Of a DNA stretch of 64,000 nucleotides, positions 33,493 to 42,921 are shown one piece after another (within the stretch, counting starts at the first letter, position 1; every line of letters starts with the position of its first letter). Source of the DNA: Pantoea alhagi (lineage in GTDB: Bacteria; Pseudomonadota; Gammaproteobacteria; Enterobacterales; Enterobacteriaceae); the NCBI RefSeq assembly GCF_002101395.1, contig NZ_CP019706.1, forward strand, positions 3,720,001 to 3,784,000. Direction: 5' to 3'. A program made the position numbers and the translations under genes. The notes beneath the pieces were generated by a model. The model did not search any database. It worked only from the letters and a program-made list of their open reading frames with translations, and was not told where the DNA came from.

Positions 33493-33792
33493 GTTTGCTT
33501 TGGTTGTTTCCTGCCTGCCGCTGGCGTTTGAAAACATGTTTTCTCCCCTTGCCGGGAAAAACTCTCCTGCCGATCCTGCCGTAAAACTGGCGAACCCTTC
33601 TGCGCGCTGCTATAGATTTAAGGCACCACGTTTGTTTTTGCTGATAAACACGTAAAAATCAGCAGTTTATCTTTATCGTCCGGCGTCGCTGACGCGTACC
33701 TGCTTTCCACGGCGCTATGCACACGGATTAATATAACAATTGCGGCATCCTTCAGGGATGCGCTTCAGATCATCCCCAGGAGAACGCTGTTC
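33493..33792. promoter_or_regulatory. Upstream region of the OsmU-type operon
   Basis: 300 bases without a gene. A seven-base inverted repeat GATAAAC/GTTTATC (33643-33649 and 33665-33671, 15-base spacing) stands out and may bind a regulator. An AGGAG site precedes the operon's first ATG. No clear promoter elements could be fixed. Confidence 0.45.
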
Positions 33793-34506
33793 ATGCATTT
33801 TTCCCCCGCGATTAAGCGAATCATTCTGGCGTTGCTGGTGATAGCGCTGGTGGCTGCGCTGTTGATTTACGGTGTCGGCCCTGAGGTGATTAAAGCGCGT
33901 CAGGTCGATTTAATTTACCTTGGCAGGCAACATCTCTGGCTGGTGGGTTGGTCGATGCTGTTCGCTCTGCTGGTCGGCATTCCCAGCGGTATTTTACTCA
34001 GTCGTCCTTATATGCGCCGCTGGGCGGAATACATTATGCAGATCTTTAATGTTGGCAATACGCTGCCGCCGCTAGCGGTGCTGGCTCTGGCGATGGTAGT
34101 GATCGGCATTGGCGACCGTCCGGCGATTATCGCGCTGTTTCTTGCTTCGTTATTACCTATTGTACGTAACACCTATGCAGGATTGATTGGCGTACCGGAA
34201 TCGCTGCGGGAAGCGGCCAACGGCATCGGCATGACAAAAATGCAACGTCTGCGTCAGGTAGAGCTGCCTAACGCCTGTCCGGTGATCCTTTCCGGTATCC
34301 GCATCGCAATGGCAATTAACGTTGGCACCGCGCCGCTGGCGTTCCTGATTGGCGCCAGCAGTTACGGCGAGCTGATCTTCCCGGGGATCTACCTCAATGA
34401 CTTCCCTGTGCTGATTTTAGGCGCGGTGGCGACAGCGCTGTTTGCGCTGATTCTGGATATGCTGCTGGCGGCCCTGGGTCGCTGGTTAAGCCCACATGCG
34501 CTGTAA
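33793..34506 (+). CDS. OsmU-type osmoprotectant ABC permease
   Basis: 237 residues with six hydrophobic segments. It has the binding-protein-dependent permease EAA loop (ESLREAANGIGMTKMQRLRQVELP). It corresponds to the permease called OsmY in the Salmonella OsmVWXY importer, not to the unrelated E. coli periplasmic OsmY, so I leave the symbol empty. The importer takes up glycine betaine or similar solutes. First gene of the four-gene operon; the next start codon is 11 bases after its stop. Confidence 0.87.
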   Translation: MHFSPAIKRIILALLVIALVAALLIYGVGPEVIKARQVDLIYLGRQHLWLVGWSMLFALLVGIPSGILLSRPYMRRWAEYIMQIFNVGNTLPPLAVLALAMVVIGIGDRPAIIALFLASLLPIVRNTYAGLIGVPESLREAANGIGMTKMQRLRQVELPNACPVILSGIRIAMAINVGTAPLAFLIGASSYGELIFPGIYLNDFPVLILGAVATALFALILDMLLAALGRWLSPHAL

Positions 34507-34517
34507 AAAGGATGCTT

Positions 34518-35429
34518 ATGACTATTTCTGTTTTGACCCGGACGCTGGGTACGCTGCTGGCGACGTTACTACTATGCCTCTCCTGTGTGCAGGCCGCACC
34601 GATTACCATGGCTACCAAAGGCTTTACCGAACAGCATATTTTGTCAGCAATGACCACGCAGTGGCTGAATAAAAAAGGCTTTCAGGTGATCCCTAAAACG
34701 AATATCCCGGTGTCGATCGGACGCAGCGCAATGCTGAACAAACAGATCGATATGACCTGGGAATATACCGGCTCCTCATTGATTATCTTTAATCATATTA
34801 CGACCCGGATGTCCTCTGAGCAGGCTTATCAAACGGTAAAGCGGCTGGATGGTAAATTAGGTCTGATCTGGCTTAATCCGGCACCCATGAATAACACCTA
34901 CGCTTTTGCCATGCAGCGTCAACGCGCCGAAAAAGAGCATATCACCACGGTTTCACAGCTGGTGGCGCGTATTGAGCAGATCCGCAAACAGGATCCGGGC
35001 CATAACTGGATGCTGGGTCTGGACCTGGAGTTTGCCGGGCGCGCCGATGGTCTGAAGCCGCTGCAAAAACTGTATGGATTAACGCTGGATCGTCCGCAAA
35101 TCCGCCAGATGGATCCGGGGCTGGTGTATAACGCCATTCGCGACGGTTTTGTCGAGGCCGGGCTGGTATATACCACCGACGGACGGGTAAAAGGCTTTGA
35201 CCTGAAAATTCTGGAGGATGATAAGCATTTCTTTCCCAGCTATAACGTGACGCCGCTGGTGCGTAAAGAGGTACTGGAGGCGAATCCAGGTCTGGCGGAG
35301 GCGCTCAATCAGCTTTCTGCACTGATCACAGATGACGTAATTACTGAGCTCAACAAACGGGTCGATATCGATCATCAGTCACCGCAGCAGGTCGCCCGCG
35401 ATTTTCTGCAGTCTAAAGGCATGCTGTAA
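34518..35429 (+). CDS. osmX: OsmU-type osmoprotectant-binding protein
   Basis: 303 residues from the second ATG (34518), which is correctly spaced from AAAAAGG; the first ATG is too close. A signal peptide ends near VQA, so it is periplasmic. It is an OpuAC/ProX-type type II binding protein: ATKGFTEQHIL, KQIDMTWEYTGSSL, LGLDLEFAGRADG and ARDFLQSKGML are conserved. It delivers betaine-like solutes to the two permeases encoded on either side. Confidence 0.88.
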   Translation: MTISVLTRTLGTLLATLLLCLSCVQAAPITMATKGFTEQHILSAMTTQWLNKKGFQVIPKTNIPVSIGRSAMLNKQIDMTWEYTGSSLIIFNHITTRMSSEQAYQTVKRLDGKLGLIWLNPAPMNNTYAFAMQRQRAEKEHITTVSQLVARIEQIRKQDPGHNWMLGLDLEFAGRADGLKPLQKLYGLTLDRPQIRQMDPGLVYNAIRDGFVEAGLVYTTDGRVKGFDLKILEDDKHFFPSYNVTPLVRKEVLEANPGLAEALNQLSALITDDVITELNKRVDIDHQSPQQVARDFLQSKGML

Positions 35430-35438
35430 GGAGATGCT

Positions 35439-36086
35439 ATGGATACGATACACTATATGATCGACAACTGGCCTCACCTTGTCGCCCTCAGCTGGCAACA
35501 TCTGTGGCTGGTTCTGGTGGCGGTTGGCTGCGCTATTCTGGCTGGCGTGCCGCTGGGCATTTTAATTGTGCGCTTTAAATGGCTGGCAACCCCGGTGCTG
35601 GGGATCGCTACCATTGTGCTTACCATCCCTTCTATCGCGCTGTTTGGTCTGATGATCCCGCTTTTTTCCCTTATTGGTCAAGGTATTGGCGTGGTGCCGG
35701 CGATTACAGCGGTATTTCTCTATTCCCTGCTGCCGATTGTACGCAATACCCATACCGCGCTGGAAAGTCTGCCGCCTGGTCTGCGCGAAGCCGGGCGCGG
35801 TATCGGCATGACCTTCTGGCAACGCCTGCGCTGGGTGGAGATCCCGCTTGCCCTGCCGATTATTTTCGGCGGTATTCGTACGGCGGTGGTGATGAACGTA
35901 GGCGTTATGGCGATTGCGGCAATTATTGGTGCTGGCGGTTTGGGCCTGCTGTTGCTGGATGGCATTAGCGGCAGTGATATTCGTATGCTGATCGCAGGCG
36001 CACTGTTGATTTGCTTCCTGGCAATTATTCTTGACTGGCTGTTGCATCGCCTGCAGCTGGTGCTGACACCGAAGGGGATTCGATAA
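35439..36086 (+). CDS. osmW: OsmU-type osmoprotectant ABC permease
   Basis: 215 residues with an AAGGAG site. Six hydrophobic segments and an EAA loop (GLREAGRGIGMTFWQRLRWVEIP) mark a binding-protein-dependent permease of the OpuCB/YehW type. It matches OsmW by sequence (VLTIPSIALFGLMIPLFSLIG). Its stop codon overlaps the osmV start (TAATG), so translation is coupled. Confidence 0.88.
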   Translation: MDTIHYMIDNWPHLVALSWQHLWLVLVAVGCAILAGVPLGILIVRFKWLATPVLGIATIVLTIPSIALFGLMIPLFSLIGQGIGVVPAITAVFLYSLLPIVRNTHTALESLPPGLREAGRGIGMTFWQRLRWVEIPLALPIIFGGIRTAVVMNVGVMAIAAIIGAGGLGLLLLDGISGSDIRMLIAGALLICFLAIILDWLLHRLQLVLTPKGIR

Positions 36087-37222
36087 TGATAAAGCTGGAA
36101 AACCTGACTAAAACCTTCATTCAGAAAAATGGCACGACGTTTAATGCGGTAGATAATGTCAACCTGCACGTACCAGCGGGAGAAATGTGCGTGCTGCTTG
36201 GCCCGTCCGGCTGCGGAAAAACCACTACGCTAAAAATGATAAACCGTTTGATCCCGACAACCAGCGGTAAAATTACCATTAACGGTGAAGATACCAGCAC
36301 TCAGGATACCGTTACCCTGCGCCGCAATATCGGCTACGTGATTCAGCAGATTGGCCTGTTCCCTAACATGACTATCGAAGAAAACATCACTGTCGTGCCG
36401 CGCATGCTCGGCTGGGATAAAAAACGCTGCCGCGATCGTGCCAGCGAGCTGATGAATATGGTGGCACTCGATCCGCATAAGTTTCTGCATCGTTATCCGA
36501 AAGAGATGTCCGGCGGGCAGCAACAACGTATAGGTGTCATTCGTGCGCTGGCGGCGGATCCGCCGGTTCTGCTGATGGATGAGCCTTTCGGTGCGGTCGA
36601 TCCGATTAACCGGGAGGCAATTCAGAACGAGTTTCTGGAAATGCAGCGCCAGTTAAAGAAAACCGTCATGCTGGTTAGCCACGATATTGATGAGGCGCTC
36701 AAGCTGGGCGATCGCATCGCTGTATTCGGTCAGGGAAAAATTGTGCAGTGCGCCACGCCTGACGAACTCCTGGCGAAACCGGCCAACGAGTTTGTTGGCT
36801 CTTTTGTCGGCCAGGATCGTACGCTGAAACGATTGCTGCTGGTCCAGGCTGGCGACGTGACCGACCAACAGCAAACCCTTACCGTTAAGCGGTCCACCCC
36901 GTTGTCAGAAGCATTCGTTATCATGGATGATAATGATATGCGCTCGATTACCGTGGTAGATAGCGATGATCGCCCACTGGGCTTTGTAAAACGGCGTGAA
37001 GCGCGCGGAGCCAGCGGCTGCTGCGAGGAGAAACTGCACAACTTTACCGTAACCGGCAAAGCGGAGGAAAACCTGCGTGTGGTGCTGTCAAAACTCTATG
37101 AACATAATATGGTATGGATGCCAATTGTGGATGAAGAAGGCCGCTACAGCGGCGAAATTTCGCAGGATTATATTGCTGATTATCTGAGTTCAGGCCGTAC
37201 GCGTCGCGCACTCAGTCGCTAA
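36086..37222 (+). CDS. osmV: OsmU-type osmoprotectant ABC ATPase
   Basis: 378 residues. The ABC domain has Walker A GPSGCGKTT at residues 38-46, signature SGGQQQRIG and Walker B VLLMDEPFGAVDP. From about residue 250 a tandem CBS module follows, as in OpuA/ProV-type ATPases that sense ionic strength; the C-terminus DYIADYLSSGRTRRAL is characteristic. It energises uptake of glycine betaine or related solutes. It is the last gene of the operon. A GATGCGCCC/GGGCGCATC hairpin at 37229-37249 follows without a T-run. Confidence 0.92.
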   Translation: MIKLENLTKTFIQKNGTTFNAVDNVNLHVPAGEMCVLLGPSGCGKTTTLKMINRLIPTTSGKITINGEDTSTQDTVTLRRNIGYVIQQIGLFPNMTIEENITVVPRMLGWDKKRCRDRASELMNMVALDPHKFLHRYPKEMSGGQQQRIGVIRALAADPPVLLMDEPFGAVDPINREAIQNEFLEMQRQLKKTVMLVSHDIDEALKLGDRIAVFGQGKIVQCATPDELLAKPANEFVGSFVGQDRTLKRLLLVQAGDVTDQQQTLTVKRSTPLSEAFVIMDDNDMRSITVVDSDDRPLGFVKRREARGASGCCEEKLHNFTVTGKAEENLRVVLSKLYEHNMVWMPIVDEEGRYSGEISQDYIADYLSSGRTRRALSR

Positions 37223-37333
37223 ACATAAGATGCGCCCTGTGGGCGCATCAAAAAATGGTTACCTTGTTTGCGTAGGGCATTTTCTTCCTGCCCCCGCGCT
37301 TTATTCGGTAACTGTGCGTATACCCTCTGCGAA

Positions 37334-38017
37334 TCAGGCGACAGCCTGCGGCAGTAAAAGCGAAGACAGATCGATATAATCTGCCAGCTCGCGCTCTTCG
37401 GCCCGAGGCAAATAAGGCAGCTCGCCTAACAGCGGCGCCGGGATTTTCTCCTGCAGCACCTGGATAATTTCCGCATAGTGCGCCAGCCCCGGATTGATGC
37501 GGTTGGCGACCCAGCCCATCAACGGCAGACCATCGTTAATGATCGCCTGCGCCGTCAGTAAGGCATGACTGATACAACCCAGCTTGATGCCGACAACTAA
37601 CACCACCGGCAGCTGCTCCTGAATAACCCAGTCGGATAACGGCCGCAGATCGTTCATCAGGCTGCGCCAGCCGCCGGTCCCTTCCACTACCACCACATCG
37701 GCCTGCGCTTCTAACGCCTGCAGGCCGCTGCTCAGACGCGCATAGTTAATGGCTTCGCCGCGATGGGTGCTGATTTCATCTTCAAGCAGCGTAACGGGAT
37801 TGATCGCTTCATAAGGCACATCAAGCGTGGAGGCGCGATGTAATATCAACGCATCTTTATTACGTAGCCCGTCTGTCGTCATCTGGCTGCTTTTGGCTAC
37901 CGGTTTATATCCCACTACCGCCGGGTGCGTTTCCGCCAGTTTTTGCATCAGGGCACGTGTAACAACTGTTTTACCGACGGCGGTATCCGTACCGGTAATG
38001 AAAAGACGACTCAGCAT
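37334..38017 (-). CDS. ynfK: Dethiobiotin synthetase paralogue YnfK (BioD2)
   Basis: 227 residues from the ATG at 38017 with a GGAG site; the longer frame adds 14 unrelated residues. P-loop GTDTAVGKTVV at the N-terminus and the VVEGTGGWRSLM segment identify the BioD family (ATP-dependent ring closure to dethiobiotin). In E. coli ynfK precedes dgsA (mlc), as here; its contribution to biotin synthesis beside the main bioD is unclear. Confidence 0.9.
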   Translation of the reverse strand: MLSRLFITGTDTAVGKTVVTRALMQKLAETHPAVVGYKPVAKSSQMTTDGLRNKDALILHRASTLDVPYEAINPVTLLEDEISTHRGEAINYARLSSGLQALEAQADVVVVEGTGGWRSLMNDLRPLSDWVIQEQLPVVLVVGIKLGCISHALLTAQAIINDGLPLMGWVANRINPGLAHYAEIIQVLQEKIPAPLLGELPYLPRAEERELADYIDLSSLLLPQAVA

Positions 38018-38148
38018 AGCAACACTCCGGCAGGCTGTCGGCCTGAAATAGTTAAACATTAATCATCGGTTTATGTTGCACAGTGTAGGAAATCGCGCTT
38101 TTGCACAGCTTGCGTTAGCGCAATTTTTTAGTGATAACTGAAATTAGA

Positions 38149-39366
38149 TTAGCCCTGCAACAGTTTGATAAGCAGTTCACCGTTATAAAGGGCGTTTTTG
38201 ACCAGCGCAGCGCCGGGCATCGTGCCGACGTTGGGGAATTGGGTGGGTTCAACATGTATATCGGCGCTGTAAGCTGGCAGCGCCTGCTGGCGGATCGAGG
38301 CGCCGATTGCCGGATACAGCACCTCGGCGGCGCGGTTAAGCGGAGAGCCAATCAGGATTTTTTCCGGATTGAACAGATTAACCATAATGGCCAGAATGCG
38401 CCCAACGCTATTGCCAATCCCTGTAATGATATCGCGTGCCAGCGGATCGCCATTCAGTGCCGCATCGCACAGTGACTCCACCGTTAACGGCTGATGATTC
38501 AGAATAGAACTGAGCGCGGTCTGCATACGCTGTGACGTCAGTTCCAGAATGCTGCCGATACTGGCGACCGTCTCCAGGCAACCATGGTTGCCGCAATAGC
38601 ACTGCTTGCCATACGCATCCACCTGCGTGTGCCCAATTTCAACCAGCGCGCTGCGGCTGTTATGCAGCAGGCGTCCGCCGGTGATTACGCCTGCGCCGAC
38701 ATTATCATCAATGACGATCTGGATAACATCGCTGGCCCCGCGCGATGCGCCAAACAGTGATTCAGCGATGGTCCAGGCGCAAACATCATGCTGAATATAA
38801 ACCGGCAGACCAGTATGGGCGGACAGTTCCGGCCCCAGCGGCATATCAGCGACCTGATAAAACGGCATGCGATGAACCATACCTTTACCGGAATGAATAA
38901 TACCGGGCAAAGTAATGGCGATGGCGGTCAGCCGCTCCAGCTGGCGCTGATGGCGGATAAAAAACTGATCGATTTCAAGGATAACGCGGTTTAGCAGCGG
39001 CGTCTCGCTCTGCACCGGCAGCGAGCGGGTCTCTTCGGTAACCAGCGCGCTGCTGAGGTCGCGTAGCGCCAGCGTGATCTCGCCGTTGCCAATCCGAACG
39101 GCCAGATAGTGCCAGGCAACGGTATCCAGAATCAGGCCAACCGCAGGCCGACCACGACTGCCCGGCTCCTGATACTCCGTTTCCTGTACCAGATGGGCTT
39201 CCAGCATTTCACGGACAATTTTGGTGATACTGGCTGGCGCCAGCTGGGCCCGCCGGGAAAGCTCAATACGCGATATCGGGCCAAATTGGTCGATCAGGCG
39301 ATATACAGCCCCAGCGTTTGTCTGCTTGATCTGGTCAATATGACCAGGTTGACTGTCCGCTATCAC
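38149..39366 (-). CDS. mlc: Mlc, ROK-family repressor of sugar uptake
   Basis: 405 residues from a GTG at 39366 (GGGAG eight bases upstream), which matches E. coli Mlc (406). The N-terminal winged helix covers residues about 8-80 (QPGHIDQIKQTNAGAVYRL, SITKIVREMLEAHLV), and the ROK domain has the zinc motif HTQVDAYGKQCYCGNHGCLE with three cysteines. Mlc represses ptsG, manXYZ and malT and is released by unphosphorylated EIIBC-Glc at the membrane. Genomic position next to ynfK and ynfL agrees with E. coli. Confidence 0.95.
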   Translation of the reverse strand: MIADSQPGHIDQIKQTNAGAVYRLIDQFGPISRIELSRRAQLAPASITKIVREMLEAHLVQETEYQEPGSRGRPAVGLILDTVAWHYLAVRIGNGEITLALRDLSSALVTEETRSLPVQSETPLLNRVILEIDQFFIRHQRQLERLTAIAITLPGIIHSGKGMVHRMPFYQVADMPLGPELSAHTGLPVYIQHDVCAWTIAESLFGASRGASDVIQIVIDDNVGAGVITGGRLLHNSRSALVEIGHTQVDAYGKQCYCGNHGCLETVASIGSILELTSQRMQTALSSILNHQPLTVESLCDAALNGDPLARDIITGIGNSVGRILAIMVNLFNPEKILIGSPLNRAAEVLYPAIGASIRQQALPAYSADIHVEPTQFPNVGTMPGAALVKNALYNGELLIKLLQG

Positions 39367-39508
39367 TACCCCTGCTCCCACTTATTTTCGCGCTTCAAAA
39401 TAAACCTGCTCAGGCTATGGTGGATGAGATATTAACAGGCGTCAACTATTTGATTCGGAATGTGATTTACTGCACAAAAACAGGGCCAGGCAGAGAGTGA
39501 ATAATCAA

Positions 39509-40405
39509 TCAGGCCTGCGACCCGGTGAGCAACAAGGATTTCATTTGCTTCATTTGCGCACTGATTTCACGCTGTTTTGACCAGACCAACCACATTTCCG
39601 ACCAGGCATCCGCTTCCTGTAGCGGCAACCAGACCACGCCTGCCAGTTGCGCACGGCGAAAAGAGGCGGGCAAGATAGATATGCCCAGCCCGGTGGCAAC
39701 CAGGCCAAGGATGGTCATCGCCTCGCCAACCTCCTGCGTGATATAAGGCTGAATTTGGTAGCGCTGCAGAAGCGCCATCGTTTCGCCATACAGTGCGGTG
39801 CCGCTTTGCGCATCGAAAAAAACAAAAGGTTCGTTGGCCAGGGCAGTAACCGAGACGCTTTGCTGACTCGCCAAAGGATGCGCATGATGCACTATGCAGC
39901 AAAGCGGCTCACGCAGCAGCAGCTGCCATGCCAGCGTTTCCGGCAGGGGCGTGTTACGCATTACGCCAAAATCCAGTCGCCCTTCGCTTAAAGGCGTCAG
40001 TTGTTGGCGAGTATTCATCTCCTGCATTTGAATATGCACCTGCGGAAAACGCTGACGATAGGTAAACAGCGCATCGGAAACGGCGGTAATAAAAGGCGCC
40101 GATGAGGTAAAACCGATACGTATCTCCCCTTCTTCTCCCTGATGTAAACGCGCGGCGCGGCTGGCCGCCTGCTCAACATCCAACAGGATCACGCGCGCAT
40201 CCTGCAGGAACTGATGTCCCGCAGCGGTAAGCTGAACGCTACGATTAGTGCGCGCCAGCAAACAAGCGCCTACCTGCTGTTCAAGCTGCTGAATTTGCTG
40301 GCTTAACGGCGGTTGTGAAATATTCAATCGCAGCGCCGCCCGGCCAAAATGCAGCTCTTCCGCGACGGCTATAAAGTAACGAAGATGGCGAAGTTCGATA
40401 TTCAT
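39509..40405 (-). CDS. ynfL: LysR-family regulator YnfL
   Basis: 298 residues. The N-terminal helix-turn-helix contains MNIELRHLRYFIAVAEEL, LNISQPPLSQQIQQLE and GACLLARTNRSVQLT, typical LysR. The effector-binding half follows. It is divergent from ynfM with 94 bases between start codons, as in E. coli, so ynfM is the probable target. The inducer is unknown. Confidence 0.9.
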   Translation of the reverse strand: MNIELRHLRYFIAVAEELHFGRAALRLNISQPPLSQQIQQLEQQVGACLLARTNRSVQLTAAGHQFLQDARVILLDVEQAASRAARLHQGEEGEIRIGFTSSAPFITAVSDALFTYRQRFPQVHIQMQEMNTRQQLTPLSEGRLDFGVMRNTPLPETLAWQLLLREPLCCIVHHAHPLASQQSVSVTALANEPFVFFDAQSGTALYGETMALLQRYQIQPYITQEVGEAMTILGLVATGLGISILPASFRRAQLAGVVWLPLQEADAWSEMWLVWSKQREISAQMKQMKSLLLTGSQA

Positions 40406-40499
40406 ATTTTAAATGTATCAATTCAGATAATTAATATATTAGACAGTATAATAAGGTCGCCCCACAATTAAATAGTTGATGTTTAAATAAGGAACTATT

Positions 40500-41756
40500 G
40501 TGGAACGCTCATCTCAGGGCGTGACGTTACCCGCTGACAAGGTTCAGCGTGTCTCGCCCGCTGTCGTGAATAAAAACCTCTATATCAAACGCGGCACGCC
40601 GCAGTTTATGCGCGTAACGCTGGCGCTGTTTTCCGCAGGTCTCGCCACCTTTGCCCTGCTCTACTGCGTTCAGCCTATTTTGCCAGTGCTTTCCCATGAA
40701 TTTGGTGTTTCGCCCGCAACAAGCAGCATTTCGTTGTCAATTTCAACCGCTCTTATGGCACTGGGGCTGCTGGTAACCGGACCGCTTTCCGACGCCGTAG
40801 GCCGCAAGCCGGTAATGGTGATCGCGCTGCTGCTGGCAGCGATATGCGCCCTGATCTCCGCCACCATGCACAGCTGGCACGGCATTTTGATTATGCGGGC
40901 GCTGATTGGTTTATCGCTAAGCGGCGTGGCTGCGGTCGGTATGACCTATTTGAGTGAGGAGATTCATCCCAGTGTGGTTGCCTTTTCCATGGGTTTATAT
41001 ATCAGCGGAAACTCTATTGGCGGGATGAGCGGTCGTCTGCTGAGCGGCGTTATTACTGATTTTAGCTCCTGGCGCGTGGCGGTAGCCGTGATCGGCTGTT
41101 TTGCCCTGGCTTCAGCGCTGATGTTCTGGAAAATTCTGCCTGCTTCGCGTCATTTTCGGCCAGCTTCACTTAATCCCCGTAGCCTGGCGATTAACTTTCG
41201 CCTGCACTGGCGCGATCGCGGTTTACCGTTGCTGTTTGCGGAGGGTTTTTTGCTGATGGGCGCCTTCGTTACGCTATTTAATTACATTGGTTATCGTTTG
41301 CTGAGCGCGCCCTGGTTTCTCAGTCAGGCGGTTGTTGGCCTGCTGTCGGTGGTTTATCTCACCGGTTCATGGAGCTCACCCAAAGCGGGGGCGATGACGG
41401 CCCGCTATGGACGTGGCCCGGTTCTGTTTTTCTCCACGGCTTTGATGCTGTGTGGCCTGCTTATCACGCTTTTTAATTCGCTGTGGCTGATTTTCCCGGG
41501 AATGATGCTGTTTACAGCCGGATTCTTTGCCGCCCACTCCGTCGCCAGCGGCTGGATTGGCCCACGTACGCGGCGCGCCAAAGGGCAAGCTTCATCGCTG
41601 TATCTGTTCAGCTATTATGCAGGTTCCAGCATTGCGGGCACCCTGGGCGGCGTATTCTGGCACGCCTGGGGCTGGACAGGCATTACGACATTTATTGCCG
41701 TAATGCTGCTGTTGGCGTTGCTTGTCGCCAGCCAACTCCACAGTAAAAAACTCTAG
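40500..41756 (+). CDS. ynfM: MFS transporter YnfM
   Basis: 418 residues from a GTG with AAGGA upstream. From YIKRGTPQFMRVTLALFSAG onward (positions 28-47, the first stretch given as its key words) the match to E. coli YnfM is close, including the motif A region GPLSDAVGRKPVMV and the GLYISGNSIGGMSGRLL helix. It has 12 hydrophobic segments and belongs to a group annotated as arabinose-efflux-like transporters; the substrate is uncertain. It is controlled probably by ynfL. Confidence 0.92.
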   Translation: MERSSQGVTLPADKVQRVSPAVVNKNLYIKRGTPQFMRVTLALFSAGLATFALLYCVQPILPVLSHEFGVSPATSSISLSISTALMALGLLVTGPLSDAVGRKPVMVIALLLAAICALISATMHSWHGILIMRALIGLSLSGVAAVGMTYLSEEIHPSVVAFSMGLYISGNSIGGMSGRLLSGVITDFSSWRVAVAVIGCFALASALMFWKILPASRHFRPASLNPRSLAINFRLHWRDRGLPLLFAEGFLLMGAFVTLFNYIGYRLLSAPWFLSQAVVGLLSVVYLTGSWSSPKAGAMTARYGRGPVLFFSTALMLCGLLITLFNSLWLIFPGMMLFTAGFFAAHSVASGWIGPRTRRAKGQASSLYLFSYYAGSSIAGTLGGVFWHAWGWTGITTFIAVMLLLALLVASQLHSKKL

Positions 41757-41769
41757 CCCGCCTTCTTCT

Positions 41770-41794
41770 GGCCGCCCTGGCGCGGTCTTTTTTT
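41770..41794 (+). terminator. Terminator after ynfM
   Basis: GGCCGC and GCGGTC pair (one wobble) around a six-base loop, followed by seven T. Confidence 0.75.
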
Positions 41795-41843
41795 CTGCCT
41801 GACTGATGATTTCCCGGTTGCTGGACTGGTATTTTTAATTATT

Positions 41844-41866
41844 AATATGTATGTTGTAACTAATGT
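41844..41866 (+). other. TerB: Replication terminator site overlapping the tus promoter (TerB-like)
   Basis: Contains GTATGTTGTAACTAA, the Tus-binding core. Compared with the E. coli TerB 23-mer as I recall it, 21 of 23 positions match. The G at position 6 lies at the left, so by the E. coli rule a fork moving left to right is arrested. It is 24 bases before the tus start codon, so bound Tus would also repress its own gene, as in E. coli. Confidence 0.96.
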
Positions 41867-41889
41867 TATTTTTCACCGCAGGAGCCGCC

Positions 41890-42828
41890 ATGCCTCGTTA
41901 TGACTTAGTGGAAGATTTGCGTCAGTGCGCTGATCAGCTTGATGAGGAGCTTAGCATCCTCCAGCAACATTTAACGTCGCTGCCGCTGCTGGTCGGCCGG
42001 GTGTTCTCGTTACCGCCAGTAGCAAAAGGTACTGAACACGATCCCATAACGCAAATCAGCGTAACCCAGCATTTGGGGGATGAGGCGCGACAGCTTGCTT
42101 TGCAGCACTATTGTCGTCTGTTTATTCAACGTCAGTCGGAAAATATCAGCACCAAGGCCGCTGTACGCTTACCCGGCGCGCTCTGCTTTGAAGCAGACAG
42201 CCACCAGCATGCCCTTCTCCATCAGCAGGTTGATAAAATCAATCTGCTTAAGGCGCGGCTGGAGCAGATCATTACCGTGGAATCTGGCTTACCAAGTGAA
42301 GCACGTTTTGAATTTGTGCATACGCATCTGCGCGGCCTGCTAACGCTAAACGCCTACCGCGCCATTACCCTGCTGGATGCGCCAGACAGCGTGCGCTTCG
42401 GTTGGGCCAACAAACATATTATTAAAAATGTGACGCCGCAGGAGATTGAGGCAAAGCTGGAAAAGAGCCTGAAGGCGGGCCGCGCGCAGGCGCCCTGGAC
42501 CCGTGAACAATGGGCGGAGAAGGTACAGCAGGAGCTGATCGCGGTGCAGTCATTGCCTGCGGGCGCGAAGCTGAAAATCAAGCGGCCGGTTAAAGTGCAG
42601 CCGATTGCACGTATCTGGGATAAAGAGCAGCAAAAACAGACGCAGCTGGCCTGCCCTTCCCCGCTGCTGGTGCTTTGTCCGGATCGGCAACAGGTGCCGG
42701 TATTAGGTGAGCTGTTAAATTATGATGCGGATAATATTACCCATCGCTATAAGCCGCAGGCGGATCCGCTGTGGCTGTTGATCCCGCGACTGCATCTTTA
42801 TTGCGACAGGCCAGTAAGCCCGGTTTAA
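41890..42828 (+). CDS. tus: Replication terminus site-binding protein Tus
   Basis: 312 residues from the ATG at 41890 (AGGAG site); an upstream in-frame ATG at 41863 lies inside the Ter site and is unlikely. Tus features are present: MPRYDLVEDLRQCADQL start, RFGWANKHIIKN with the arginine-rich DNA contact region, and the C-terminal half with KIKRPVKVQPIARIWD. E. coli Tus has 309 residues. It binds Ter sites as a monomer and blocks DnaB in one direction. The neighbours ynfM and fumC are those of E. coli. Confidence 0.96.
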   Translation: MPRYDLVEDLRQCADQLDEELSILQQHLTSLPLLVGRVFSLPPVAKGTEHDPITQISVTQHLGDEARQLALQHYCRLFIQRQSENISTKAAVRLPGALCFEADSHQHALLHQQVDKINLLKARLEQIITVESGLPSEARFEFVHTHLRGLLTLNAYRAITLLDAPDSVRFGWANKHIIKNVTPQEIEAKLEKSLKAGRAQAPWTREQWAEKVQQELIAVQSLPAGAKLKIKRPVKVQPIARIWDKEQQKQTQLACPSPLLVLCPDRQQVPVLGELLNYDADNITHRYKPQADPLWLLIPRLHLYCDRPVSPV

Positions 42829-42889
42829 GGGAAAGATGACAGGCAAAGGGAGATGGCATAACGGCGCTGAATGGTCAGATGCAAAGAGA

Positions 42890-42913
42890 AAAAACGGGGC
42901 CAGCTGGCCCCGG
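42890..42913 (-). terminator. Terminator after fumC
   Basis: On the minus strand, CGGGGCCAGCTGGCCCCG forms a self-complementary stem followed by six T, just beyond the fumC stop. Confidence 0.9.
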
Positions 42914-42921
42914 GAGATAAT

